Assembly: GCA_030744435.1 (NCBI GenBank)
Contig: JASLQO010000002.1
Location: forward strand, 62,001 to 126,000
DNA: 64,000 nt
Origin: JASLQO01 sp002327525
GTDB taxonomy: Bacteria; Pseudomonadota; Gammaproteobacteria; Pseudomonadales; Azotimanducaceae
Direction: 5' to 3'
Position 1 is the first letter of the stretch, and every line of letters starts with the position of its first letter. Position numbers and translations under genes: made by a program. The notes beneath the pieces were generated by a model. The model saw only the letters and a program-made list of their open reading frames with translations. It ran no database searches and was not told the DNA's origin. Of this stretch, positions 1 through 7,817 are shown piece by piece.

Positions 1-257
1 CGGGTACTATTGTGTGGAATGGCCCGGTTGGCGTTTTCGAATTCGATCAGTTCGGAGAAGGCACGCGCGTGCTGGCCGAGGGTGTTGCGGCTGCCAGCGG
101 TTTTTCCATTGCCGGAGGCGGTGACACGCTGGCGGCAATCGACAAATACGAAGTGCGGGATCAGGTTTCCTACATCTCCACCGGCGGAGGCGCGTTTCTG
201 GAATTCGTGGAGGGCAAGACCCTGCCAGCAGTTGCAGTGCTGGAGAGCCGCGGCTAG
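1..257 (+). CDS. pgk: Phosphoglycerate kinase, C-terminal end (partial)
   Basis: This is the last 84 residues of phosphoglycerate kinase, the glycolytic enzyme that moves phosphate between 1,3-bisphosphoglycerate and ADP in the cytoplasm. The gene starts before the window; the reading frame begins at base 3. Seen: the WNGPVGVFE segment, the nucleotide-binding GGGDT motif and the ISTGGGAFLEF...LP C-terminus, all standard for the family. The gene ends in TAG at 255-257. The next gene on the same strand starts 28 bases downstream and is not functionally related. Identification is secure; only the truncation by the window edge limits the call. Confidence 0.97.
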   Translation, partial: GTIVWNGPVGVFEFDQFGEGTRVLAEGVAAASGFSIAGGGDTLAAIDKYEVRDQVSYISTGGGAFLEFVEGKTLPAVAVLESRG

Positions 258-285
258 AGAGCGCGGCCAAGCGGGTGCGTAGCAG

Positions 286-1215
286 ATGAGAGGACAGGGA
301 CAATTCGATCCAGGCGCGCTCATCGAGAAGCTAGGCGACGACCTCGTCCCAACCGCCGCCGCCGATCAGTATCGTGAATTCTACGGTCTGCGTGGTGTTG
401 CGCGGAAAGCCGAACATCGACTGGCGCTCAGGGAGATAGCCGGTCAACAGATTGTGGTTCAGTTACTGCGCCCCACAGACGCTTGCGCGACCGCCGTGGT
501 CAGCCACGGCTACTACGATCACACTGGTCTGTACGGCCACCTCATCGAGTTTCTCGTCGACCAGGGCCTGGCAGTACTTGCATTCGACCAACCGGGCCAC
601 GGGCTCTCAAGTGGACCACGCGCATCCATTGGCAGCTTTGATGCATACGTCGACGTGCTGACGGCGGTGCTCGCAGAGCTCGAACAACTGCCGGGTCCGC
701 ATCACCTGGTCGGTCAGAGCATGGGCGGAGCGGTGGCGATGGAGTACCTGGCGCGCTCCGGCGTGGGGCAATTCGGCGAAGTGATCCTGTTCGCTCCTCT
801 AACCAGGCCATATCAGTGGCCGCTGGTCAAATGGGCCTATCGCGCCGCGCGTCTCGCCACACTCCAGTCGCGGCCGCGCACGCTTACCGACAATGCAGAG
901 AACGAGGAGTTTCTGGGGCTCATGCGTGCGGATCCGTTGCAGGCAGACTCGTTGCCCGTGCAGTGGGTGCGTGCCATGGTGGAGTGGATGGCCGCTTTCG
1001 AACGACACACGCACACAGGTATATCGGTACGGATGATTCAAGGCGATGACGATAAGACCGTAGATGCGCGCTGGGGCATCGAGACAGTGGGGAGCAAGTT
1101 CGACGTCGACCTGCTCGTGGTGCCCGGAGGACGGCATCATCTGGTCAACGAGTCGGTCCACAAGCGTGAAACGATGTGGCGCTGGCTCGAGGAGCGCTGC
1201 GTGTGGGGAGACTGA
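286..1215 (+). CDS. Alpha/beta hydrolase, monoacylglycerol lipase-like
   Basis: A 309-residue serine hydrolase of the alpha/beta fold, lysophospholipase/monoglyceride lipase type. Seen: an HGYYDHTGLY oxyanion-side segment near residue 65, the nucleophile elbow GQSMGG with Ser145, a likely acid in the QGDDDKTVD segment, and a catalytic His in GGRHHLVNES near the C-terminus. No signal peptide or membrane segment is visible, so it is probably cytoplasmic. Family knowledge suggests hydrolysis of a lipid or other ester; the substrate cannot be read from sequence. It follows pgk on the same strand and converges on the quinoprotein gene, with a hairpin between them. Confidence 0.85.
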   Translation: MRGQGQFDPGALIEKLGDDLVPTAAADQYREFYGLRGVARKAEHRLALREIAGQQIVVQLLRPTDACATAVVSHGYYDHTGLYGHLIEFLVDQGLAVLAFDQPGHGLSSGPRASIGSFDAYVDVLTAVLAELEQLPGPHHLVGQSMGGAVAMEYLARSGVGQFGEVILFAPLTRPYQWPLVKWAYRAARLATLQSRPRTLTDNAENEEFLGLMRADPLQADSLPVQWVRAMVEWMAAFERHTHTGISVRMIQGDDDKTVDARWGIETVGSKFDVDLLVVPGGRHHLVNESVHKRETMWRWLEERCVWGD

Positions 1216-1241
1216 CGACCGCTACCGGAATTCATGAGCCG

Positions 1242-1261
1242 GGGTTCACAGCTATGAACCC
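1242..1261. terminator. Perfect 7-bp hairpin at a convergent junction
   Basis: GGGTTCA and TGAACCC flank a 6-base loop, between the stops of the hydrolase (+) and the quinoprotein dehydrogenase (-). It lacks a T-tract on either strand, so it may act only weakly or as an mRNA 3'-end stabiliser. Similar hairpins lie at three other convergent junctions in the window. Confidence 0.4.
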
Positions 1262-1266
1262 ACCAG

Positions 1267-3399
1267 CTACCGCGCTCCCAGGGGTAGTGCAAACACCCAG
1301 ATGGACGCCCCGCCCGCATCCCCGGGCGAGCCTTTAGTGCTGCTCCAGCTGCGGTAGTGTCGGGTGATGTCACGGACGTGATTGTTGGTCATGCCCACCA
1401 CCACCGCAACGTACTGGGTTCCCTTCACCGTGTAGGTAATCAGGCTCGAACTTGGCGTGTCGTCGAGTGGAGCTGTCCAGAGCAACCGCCCGGTTTCGTC
1501 GTCGAAGGCGTTGAGGGCGGGGCTGACATCACCGGCGAACACCAGTCCACCTGCAGTTGACAGCACGCCTGTGGAGGGGGGCGTGGTCAGGTCGGTGTTC
1601 CATGCCAATCGGCGATTAGCGACATCGATGGCCTGGATGCGTCCCATGTGACCATCGCGCAGACCCGGGTGCTCGGATGGGCCGAAATTGACGCCGGTAG
1701 TCAGCAGCCAGCCACCGGCTCCCGTCTCGCTCATCTGAAAGCACGACTCGGTGATGGGCACGTAGACCATTCCGGTAGCCGGGCTGAACGAGGTTTGCGG
1801 CCACGAGCGCGCACCGAAAGGAACGGGGCAGATGTCGGCGGCGGTATCGGGATTCGGCAGCTTAGTTGGATCGACGGTCTTCACGCCGGTCTCGGGATCC
1901 ACGGCGATGATTATGTTCTGAACTCCGCTGTCGAGCGAAAACAGGAACTCACCCGTGGCGGCGTCCAGCGCATCGAGCATGGCATTTTTGCCGATGTTCA
2001 TGACTGCCCGAATCGAACCTCCTCCTACGGTCGGTAGATCGGCGAGGGTGCGCTCGAACACCCAGTCCATGTCCCACTGGTCGTTGCGTGTGTGCTGAAA
2101 GTGCCACACCAGTTTGCCGTCGCTGGGATCGAGTGCGACCGTGCAGTTGGTGAAAAGTGCGTCATTGGTGACACCCGCTATGTCCGAGGGATTCAGCAAG
2201 GGTGCAGTGTCATATGTAGGGGCAACGCCGTAGTAGACAAGATTCAGTTTGGGATCGTACGTGCCCTGATGCCAGACAGACCCACCGTTGCGCGCCTGGG
2301 CTGGCAGGCCGTTCCATGAGTGGCCTCCTGGCTGGCCGGGCCATGCAACGGTGTTGAAGCGCCAGGTTTCCTCGCCGGTGTGTCGGTCGATGCCAATGAT
2401 GTAACCGCCGCGCGGCACGCGAAAGCTCATGACGCCCTGGATTACCACATCCCCCGCGATCAATGGAGCGTTACGCAGGAAGATGGGTAGCTTTTCGGTC
2501 TGTGCGCCGAGGTTCAAGGCGTGCTCCCAGACCGGCGTGCCGGTGTGAATGTCCAGCGCGATGACGTGTAAATCCGAGGTGGCGAAATAGATCCTGTCGT
2601 CGTGCAGAGCGAGCCCCATCTTCTTGTTGGACCGGGTCGTAACCTCTCTCGTGTAACGCCAGAGAACGCGCCCCCTGGCGGCATCCAGTGCTATCACTGT
2701 GTCGGGGTATGTGTGCAGGAACATGACCCCTTCGTGTACCAGCGGCATCGGCATGCTCGATCCGTGCGTCAGAGGCGCTCGCCAGGCGGGCGCCAGTCGG
2801 TGAACGTTTTGCCGGTCGATCAGTTCCAGGGGACTGTAGCTCTGGCCGTCATACGTACGACCCCAGTGCAACCAGTCACCGGGTGGCGGATCCCGAAGCT
2901 GGGCGCCGGTCACCGCAGGCAGGGTTCGCACCAACCTGGCGCCGTCCTGATCCGGAGATGGGGAGAGCGGGTCGAAAGGCTCGGCCGCATCAGCGCCGGG
3001 GATCATGGCTGCAAGCTGCGCCTCGTCCGTCCGGAGCGGTCGATCGCCGGGCGGTAAACCATTGACGCGCAGTACGTGGGCCAGCAGGTGCGCGTAATCC
3101 ACGTCGCTCAACCCAGCGCGCGACGTTGTCTCGGGAGGCATGCGCCGCAGATGAAACGCCAGCGCACGCATGGGCCTGCCCCGCCAGGACTGATTGAAGC
3201 GTGCGCCCATCAGAGGTGGGGCGACACCAATCCCCTCCAGCCGCGCACCGTGGCATGAAGCACAATATCGGGTGTAGAGCCCGGCGCCGGCGGAGGCTTG
3301 TGCGTCGGTGAAACCCGGATCTGTGCTCGCGTGGCAAAATGGAAGGCAGGACAGCGCGCACACCAGCAGGGTGGCATGAGCGTGCGATAAACGGGTCAT
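1267..3399 (-). CDS. PQQ-dependent quinohemoprotein dehydrogenase with N-terminal cytochrome c
   Basis: A 710-residue periplasmic alcohol/sugar-type dehydrogenase. Residues 1-25 look like a Sec signal peptide. A cytochrome c domain follows, with heme-binding CASCH (Cys46, Cys49, His50) and a RRMPP segment that could supply the axial Met. From about residue 175 to the end it is an eight-bladed PQQ propeller with repeated W-motif sequences such as ALDAARGRVLWRY and NDQWDMDW. In the common quinohemoprotein alcohol dehydrogenases the cytochrome domain is C-terminal; here it is N-terminal, as I recall for polyvinyl-alcohol dehydrogenase-type enzymes. Electrons would pass from PQQ through heme c to the respiratory chain. 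Substrate unknown. It is transcribed alone, divergent from the thioesterase. Confidence 0.87.
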   Translation of the reverse strand: MTRLSHAHATLLVCALSCLPFCHASTDPGFTDAQASAGAGLYTRYCASCHGARLEGIGVAPPLMGARFNQSWRGRPMRALAFHLRRMPPETTSRAGLSDVDYAHLLAHVLRVNGLPPGDRPLRTDEAQLAAMIPGADAAEPFDPLSPSPDQDGARLVRTLPAVTGAQLRDPPPGDWLHWGRTYDGQSYSPLELIDRQNVHRLAPAWRAPLTHGSSMPMPLVHEGVMFLHTYPDTVIALDAARGRVLWRYTREVTTRSNKKMGLALHDDRIYFATSDLHVIALDIHTGTPVWEHALNLGAQTEKLPIFLRNAPLIAGDVVIQGVMSFRVPRGGYIIGIDRHTGEETWRFNTVAWPGQPGGHSWNGLPAQARNGGSVWHQGTYDPKLNLVYYGVAPTYDTAPLLNPSDIAGVTNDALFTNCTVALDPSDGKLVWHFQHTRNDQWDMDWVFERTLADLPTVGGGSIRAVMNIGKNAMLDALDAATGEFLFSLDSGVQNIIIAVDPETGVKTVDPTKLPNPDTAADICPVPFGARSWPQTSFSPATGMVYVPITESCFQMSETGAGGWLLTTGVNFGPSEHPGLRDGHMGRIQAIDVANRRLAWNTDLTTPPSTGVLSTAGGLVFAGDVSPALNAFDDETGRLLWTAPLDDTPSSSLITYTVKGTQYVAVVVGMTNNHVRDITRHYRSWSSTKGSPGDAGGASIWVFALPLGAR

Positions 3400-3504
3400 G
3401 TAGAACTATTGTGTTGTCGCAATGCGTTTAGCATGCGTGAGACGAAGTCTGCTGTCATCAGTACGCCGCTGGATAACGACACGGAGGAGAAGGCATCTAT
3501 CGTC

Positions 3505-3534
3505 TTGAGATTCGATAGTACATAGGTGTACTAT
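3505..3534 (+). promoter_or_regulatory. Sigma70-like promoter overlapped by a palindromic operator
   Basis: TTGAGA (3505-3510) and TACTAT (3529-3534) form a plausible -35/-10 pair with an 18-base spacer. ATAGTACA (3515-3522) and TGTACTAT (3527-3534) form a perfect 8-bp inverted repeat with a 4-base centre, covering the spacer and the -10. This layout is typical of a site for a dimeric repressor (TetR or MarR type) and would control the thioesterase gene starting at 3670. Which protein binds it is inference; the nearest regulator is the MarR gene at 4576-5052. Confidence 0.5.
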
Positions 3535-3669
3535 TATTTTGTGCCGGGGCGTTCCGTGCCGCCGAATCCCAGCTCGCGCAGGCTGATCGACGTGTACCGG
3601 GATTGCACCTCTCGAGCCATCCCGACCCCGGCAATGGAAGAAGGCCCCCTACAGACAGGAGAAAAGACG

Positions 3670-4521
3670 ATGACCGACGTTGGGCAATGGGTTGAACGAT
3701 CGGGGTATTCCAAACACCTCGGCGCGCACATCGAAGAGCTGTCCGAGGAGGGTGCACGTATCGCTCTGCCGTTTCGGGAGGGCAACTCGAATCCGGGCGG
3801 CGCGCTTCACGGTGGTGTGTATGCGTCGTTGTCGGTGATTGCCGCCCAGGCGACGGCACGCGCCGTTTTGGGTGCGGAGGCGGGGCCATTTCACACCGTC
3901 GGATTCCAGATCAATTATCTGGCAGCGGCAATCAACGAGGGTGTTTCCGTGCAATCAAGACTGCTGCGCCGCGGCAAGGAGCTGTGCTTCTTTGAAGCAA
4001 CGGTCACCAGTGAGTCGGGTCGCGATGTCTCGCATTCGACATTGATGATCCGCGGGCGGCAGGGTTCGACGGCCAATGATGGGCCGCTTGCCATCATGCA
4101 AGTGGGCGGCGACGATCCCGGCAAGATGGGCCCGGCCGTCACCAGTGCGGTGCCATTCATTCACGAGCGCGGTATCGAAATTCAGCACATGGCGGGTGGT
4201 GAGGCTCGGCTGTTCATGCCCTGGCAGGATAGCCACGAAGACAGTGAGAGCGGCGGTACCCATGAGGGTGCGGCACTGGCCTTGTTGGATACGGCTGGTG
4301 CGATGGCAGCCTGGGCAGTTACTGGACCCGGGCCATTCAAAGCGTCCACCCCATCGATGCAGGCGCAGGTTCTGGCAGCGCTACCAAAGGGAGATCTGGT
4401 GGCCCACGCTAGGGTCAGCTACCGCGATAATGAGATCTTCTACAGCGACGTGGAGGTGATGGGCATCGACGACGAACGCCTGCGCGCGCGCGGCACCATT
4501 GTCTATCGCATCGTCACATAG
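3670..4521 (+). CDS. Tandem hot-dog thioesterase (PaaI-like)
   Basis: A 283-residue protein built of two hot-dog domains. Seen: NPGGALHGGVYASL in the N-terminal half and GTHEGAALALLDTAGAMAAW in the C-terminal half, both versions of the PaaI/4HBT signature. Such proteins hydrolyse acyl-CoA thioesters in the cytoplasm; the acyl group cannot be read from sequence. The ATG at 3670 is preferred because AGGAG sits 8 bases upstream. The frame stays open to 3526, but that start would lie inside the promoter/operator described here. It converges on the MarR gene. The two domains may come from duplication, and only one may keep catalytic residues. Confidence 0.82.
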   Translation: MTDVGQWVERSGYSKHLGAHIEELSEEGARIALPFREGNSNPGGALHGGVYASLSVIAAQATARAVLGAEAGPFHTVGFQINYLAAAINEGVSVQSRLLRRGKELCFFEATVTSESGRDVSHSTLMIRGRQGSTANDGPLAIMQVGGDDPGKMGPAVTSAVPFIHERGIEIQHMAGGEARLFMPWQDSHEDSESGGTHEGAALALLDTAGAMAAWAVTGPGPFKASTPSMQAQVLAALPKGDLVAHARVSYRDNEIFYSDVEVMGIDDERLRARGTIVYRIVT

Positions 4522-4575
4522 CGAGTCCTGGTATAGGGTGGGGCGTGGCGCAGGAATCCGCGGGTGTGATTTTCC

Positions 4576-5052
4576 CTAATCGCCGGAATCGCGGTCCGGG
4601 TTGGACTGCCCGACCTCCAGCAGATTCCTTTTGACCGCCTGCAACAGGCGGATCAACTCTCTCTGTTCGGTGTGGCTGAGGCCGCCGAGCGAGAGTCCTG
4701 TGAGTTGCTTGCCAGTGCGAATCATGTCCCCGTCCATTTTGCGGCTCTTACCGGTGAGAAACACACGTTTGGTACGTCGGTCGCCAGGGTCCACTCTGCG
4801 CTGTACCCAGCCGTCTCGTTCGAGGCGGCTGACCAGCGTTCCCACCGCGACCTTGCCCGTGCCGAGCATGCGCGCGAGTGCGACCTGACTGAGCCCATCC
4901 TGACGATGCAGATAGACGATGACGCGCCACTGGGTGCGCGTCAAACCGAGCGGTGCGACCATGTGGTTGTACTCGGCTGCCATCAGCCTTGCGATGTCAT
5001 GGCACAGGAAGCCGACGCTCTGGTCGAGATCGTCCGCGGTGATTGAGTTCAT
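4576..5052 (-). CDS. MarR-family transcriptional regulator
   Basis: A 158-residue winged-helix repressor. Seen: an N-terminal dimerisation helix, the LTRTQWRVIVYLHRQDGLSQ segment, a recognition region around ALARMLGTGKVAVGTLVSRL, and the wing motif DPGDRRTKRVFLT, all characteristic of MarR. Family members usually sense small aromatic or lipid-like ligands and repress nearby genes. A 22-bp inverted repeat (5070-5091) lies 18 bases upstream of its start and may be its own operator. The convergent thioesterase has a different palindrome in its promoter, so regulation of that gene is possible but not shown. Confidence 0.9.
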   Translation of the reverse strand: MNSITADDLDQSVGFLCHDIARLMAAEYNHMVAPLGLTRTQWRVIVYLHRQDGLSQVALARMLGTGKVAVGTLVSRLERDGWVQRRVDPGDRRTKRVFLTGKSRKMDGDMIRTGKQLTGLSLGGLSHTEQRELIRLLQAVKRNLLEVGQSNPDRDSGD

Positions 5053-5069
5053 TGCTCCGGCCCGAGGGT

Positions 5070-5091
5070 ATTGGGGACATTATCCCCCAAT
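5070..5091. promoter_or_regulatory. 22-bp inverted repeat upstream of marR, candidate operator
   Basis: ATTGGGG (5070-5076) and CCCCAAT (5085-5091) are perfect complements around an 8-base centre. On the minus strand the centre contains GATAAT, a plausible -10 box for the MarR gene starting at 5052. This fits an autoregulatory operator. A terminator for serA is less likely, because no T-tract follows on the minus strand. Confidence 0.45.
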
Positions 5092-5148
5092 GGAGCTTTT
5101 TTCTCTCTGCAACCCGTCGCGACAAGTTGCCAGTGGGGGCGTGGAGCA

Positions 5149-6375
5149 CTAGAACAGCACGCGGGTTTTGATTGTTCCATCCACCTCGCGCAAGCGGGCA
5201 AGCGCTGCTGTCGAATGCTCGGCGTCGATGTCGATGACGGCATAGCCGATGTGCTCGTTGGTCTGCAGATACTGCGCCGCAATGTTGATACCCGATTCCG
5301 AAAATATGCGGTTGATTCCGGACATAACACCGGGAACGTTCTCGTGAATGTGCAACACACGGTGCATCCCGGCATGTTCGGGGAGTGCGACTTCCGGAAA
5401 ATTGACGGCGGTGAGGGTGGTGCCGTTATCGCTGTAACGCACCAGCTTCTCTGCCACTTCGCTGCCGATGTTGAGCTGTGCCTCTACTGTGGACCCGCCG
5501 ATGTGTGGCGTAAGGATGACGTTGGCCAATCCACGCAAAGGTGATACGAAGGGTTCGTTGTTCGATTTCGGTTCACTCGGGTAGACATCGAGCGCGGCCC
5601 CGAGCAGCGCACCGCCGCGAACCCGTTCGGCAAGCGCTTCGAGATCTACGACATTGCCTCGGGAGGCATTGATCAAGACCGCGGTCTCGCGCAGGTGTGC
5701 CAGAGCGTTCGCATCGATCAGATTGACAGTGGAGGCGTGCGCCGGTACGTGAAGTGATACCACATCGGCGCTGGTGAGAAGTTCTTCCAGAGTTTCTACT
5801 TGGCGTGCGTTGCCGAGGTTCAGTTTCTTCACCACGTCGTAGAAGATCACCCTCATGCCCATGCTCTCGGCGAGTATGCCAAGCTGAGAACCGATGTTGC
5901 CGTAGCCGATCACACCCAGCGTCTTGCCACGCACCTCGAACGAGTTACTGGCAGATTTTTTCCACACACCCTGGTGCATCTCGGTCGTGCGCCGGGGCAC
6001 ACCGCGTAGTAACAGGATGGCCTCGGCCAGGACCAGTTCGGCGACGCTGCGTGTGTTGGAGTAGGGAGCATTGAAAACCGGTATCGCGGCCCGCGTCGCT
6101 GCCGTGAGATCCACCTGATTGGTGCCGATACAGAAACAGCCCATGGCGATCAGTTTGCCGGCGCAAGCAAGCGCAGCATCGGTCACCTGAGTGCGCGAGC
6201 GGATTCCCAGGAGATGAACATCCTTCAGAGTGCGGGCGAGCGCATCTCCCTGGAGGGCGTGGTCGAGGATGTGGAGATTTGTGTATCCGGCCTGCCGGAA
6301 GTGCTCGGCGGCGGATGGGTGGATACCCTCCAGAAGGAGGATCTTGATCCTAGCTCGATCGAAAGACAGCTGCAC
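5149..6375 (-). CDS. serA: D-3-phosphoglycerate dehydrogenase
   Basis: A 408-residue enzyme for the first step of serine synthesis, oxidising 3-phosphoglycerate to 3-phosphohydroxypyruvate with NAD. Seen: the RIKILLLEGIHPSA N-terminus, the Rossmann GYGNIGSQLG motif, NASRGNVVD, the catalytic-His segment LTPHIGGST, and a C-terminal ACT domain (from about residue 338) that in this family binds serine for feedback control. The start is taken as GTG at 6375: it gives the usual length and N-terminus, and the frame further upstream runs into the divergent gene. Its divergent neighbour is a D-2-hydroxyglutarate dehydrogenase, which fits the known side activity of SerA on 2-oxoglutarate. Confidence 0.95.
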   Translation of the reverse strand: MQLSFDRARIKILLLEGIHPSAAEHFRQAGYTNLHILDHALQGDALARTLKDVHLLGIRSRTQVTDAALACAGKLIAMGCFCIGTNQVDLTAATRAAIPVFNAPYSNTRSVAELVLAEAILLLRGVPRRTTEMHQGVWKKSASNSFEVRGKTLGVIGYGNIGSQLGILAESMGMRVIFYDVVKKLNLGNARQVETLEELLTSADVVSLHVPAHASTVNLIDANALAHLRETAVLINASRGNVVDLEALAERVRGGALLGAALDVYPSEPKSNNEPFVSPLRGLANVILTPHIGGSTVEAQLNIGSEVAEKLVRYSDNGTTLTAVNFPEVALPEHAGMHRVLHIHENVPGVMSGINRIFSESGINIAAQYLQTNEHIGYAVIDIDAEHSTAALARLREVDGTIKTRVLF

Positions 6376-6380
6376 GAAAA

Positions 6381-6408
6381 TTGCCCGAATGAAAAAGGCA
6401 CCTATACT
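6381..6408 (+). promoter_or_regulatory. Sigma70-like promoter for the D-2-hydroxyglutarate dehydrogenase gene
   Basis: TTGCCC (6381-6386) and TATACT (6403-6408) are spaced by 16 bases. Transcription would begin near 6415, which excludes the ATG at 6389 and points to the ATG at 6437 as the start. It lies just upstream of the divergent serA start. Confidence 0.45.
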
Positions 6409-6436
6409 ACGCGTCCCCCAAGGGATCGCTTGGAAA

Positions 6437-7801
6437 ATGCTCGAAGCGCTCGATGAATTGTTTTCACCTGGATGCGTGACCCGCGCTGCCGACGATCTGG
6501 CGCACTGGGGTCGCGACTGGACCACGGCATACAAGGCCGCACCCTCGGCGGTCGTATTTCCGAAATCGATACACGAGGTGGTCGCGCTTGTTCGCTGGGC
6601 AGGGTCGCATGGGGTTGCTCTCGTGCCCTCGGGGGGACGCACGGGCTTGTCCGGGGGCGCGGTTGCGAACCACGGTGAGGTGGTGGTGTCCTTCGATCGC
6701 ATGAATGCGATCTCGGATTTTCGTCCCGCCGATCGCCTGGTGACTTGCCAAGCCGGTGTCGTAACCGCCAACCTGCAGGGCTTTGCAACGGAACAGGGTT
6801 TGAGCTATCCGGTAGATTTCGCCTCCTCCGGTTCCAGTCAGATCGGCGGCAACATCGCCACCAACGCAGGTGGCATCAAGGTGATCCGCTACGGACTCAC
6901 CCGCGACTGGGTAGCGGGACTCACCGTCGTGAGTGGCAGTGGTGAGATTCTGGAGTGCAACCAGGGGCTCATCAAAAATGCCACTGGCTACGATCTCCGG
7001 CATCTTTTCGTTGGTTCCGAGGGTACCCTCGGATTCATCGTCGAGGCGCAGATGCGCCTTGCCCTCGCGCCGCCTCCGCAGCGGGTGATGGTGCTGGGAG
7101 TACCACGCTTCGCCGACATCCTCGAGGTACTCTCGGCGATGCAGGCACGACTGGTCCTGTCGGCATTTGAGTTCTTCGCCGATCAGGCGCTGGCGAAGGT
7201 GATGGCGCATCGTGATCTGCAATCGCCGCTTTCTGCACGGGTGGCGTTCTATGCGCTAATCGAATTCGATGATGATGCGCTGGAGGAGGCCACGGCGGTC
7301 TTCGAGCACTGTGTGGCCTCGGGCTGGGTGGTGGACGCTGTGCTCAGCCAAAGTGATACGCAGGCGGGCCAGCTATGGCAGCTGCGAGAGGCGATCTCGG
7401 AGAGTATCGCGCCGTTCACTCCCTACAAGAACGACATCTCGGTGTGCATCGGCGACATGCCCGGCTTCCTAGACGCCGTGGAAATGCTCGTGGCCCGGGA
7501 GTATCCCGACTTCGAGGTATGCTGGTATGGACATATCGGTGACGGCAACCTGCACCTGAACATCCTGAAGCCGGAGTCCATGGATACCCAGGCGTTTTAT
7601 GCACGCTGTCACGAGATCAGCCCGAAGGTGTTCCAGGCGGTTGCCGAGAAAAACGGCAGCATTTCGGCGGAGCATGGAGTGGGCCTGTTGAAACGCGACT
7701 TCCTGGGCTTCTCCCGCTCCCCTGCGGAAATAGGCGTAATGCGCGGATTGAAGGGTGTGCTCGATCCACACGGGATCATGAACCCCGGCAAGCTGCTCTA
7801 G
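6437..7801 (+). CDS. FAD-linked D-2-hydroxyglutarate dehydrogenase
   Basis: A 454-residue flavoprotein of the FAD-binding PCMH/FAD-oxidase C family (GlcD/D-lactate dehydrogenase type). Seen: PSGGRTGLSGGA and the NIATNAGGIKVIRYG FAD-binding region, KNATGYDLRHLFVGSEGTLG, then the C-terminal WYGHIGDGNLHLN with metal-binding histidines and AEHGVGLLKR. Placement beside serA is characteristic: SerA reduces 2-oxoglutarate to D-2-hydroxyglutarate as a side reaction, and this enzyme re-oxidises it, passing electrons to a flavoprotein or quinone. D-lactate or glycolate activity cannot be excluded. The ATG at 6437 is chosen over 6389 because a promoter occupies 6381-6408. Confidence 0.85.
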   Translation: MLEALDELFSPGCVTRAADDLAHWGRDWTTAYKAAPSAVVFPKSIHEVVALVRWAGSHGVALVPSGGRTGLSGGAVANHGEVVVSFDRMNAISDFRPADRLVTCQAGVVTANLQGFATEQGLSYPVDFASSGSSQIGGNIATNAGGIKVIRYGLTRDWVAGLTVVSGSGEILECNQGLIKNATGYDLRHLFVGSEGTLGFIVEAQMRLALAPPPQRVMVLGVPRFADILEVLSAMQARLVLSAFEFFADQALAKVMAHRDLQSPLSARVAFYALIEFDDDALEEATAVFEHCVASGWVVDAVLSQSDTQAGQLWQLREAISESIAPFTPYKNDISVCIGDMPGFLDAVEMLVAREYPDFEVCWYGHIGDGNLHLNILKPESMDTQAFYARCHEISPKVFQAVAEKNGSISAEHGVGLLKRDFLGFSRSPAEIGVMRGLKGVLDPHGIMNPGKLL

Positions 7802-7817
7802 AACACTGCACTAGAGC
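7795..7817. terminator. Hairpin spanning both stop codons of a convergent pair
   Basis: GCTCTAG (7795-7801) and CTAGAGC (7811-7817) are perfect complements with a 9-base loop. Each arm contains the TAG stop of one of the two convergent genes, the dehydrogenase and rpiA. There is no T-tract. Confidence 0.4.

Noticed and set aside
6376..6771. A long N-terminal extension of SerA
   Set aside because: The added 132 residues have no family similarity and are antisense to the dehydrogenase gene. The GTG at 6375 gives the normal SerA N-terminus.
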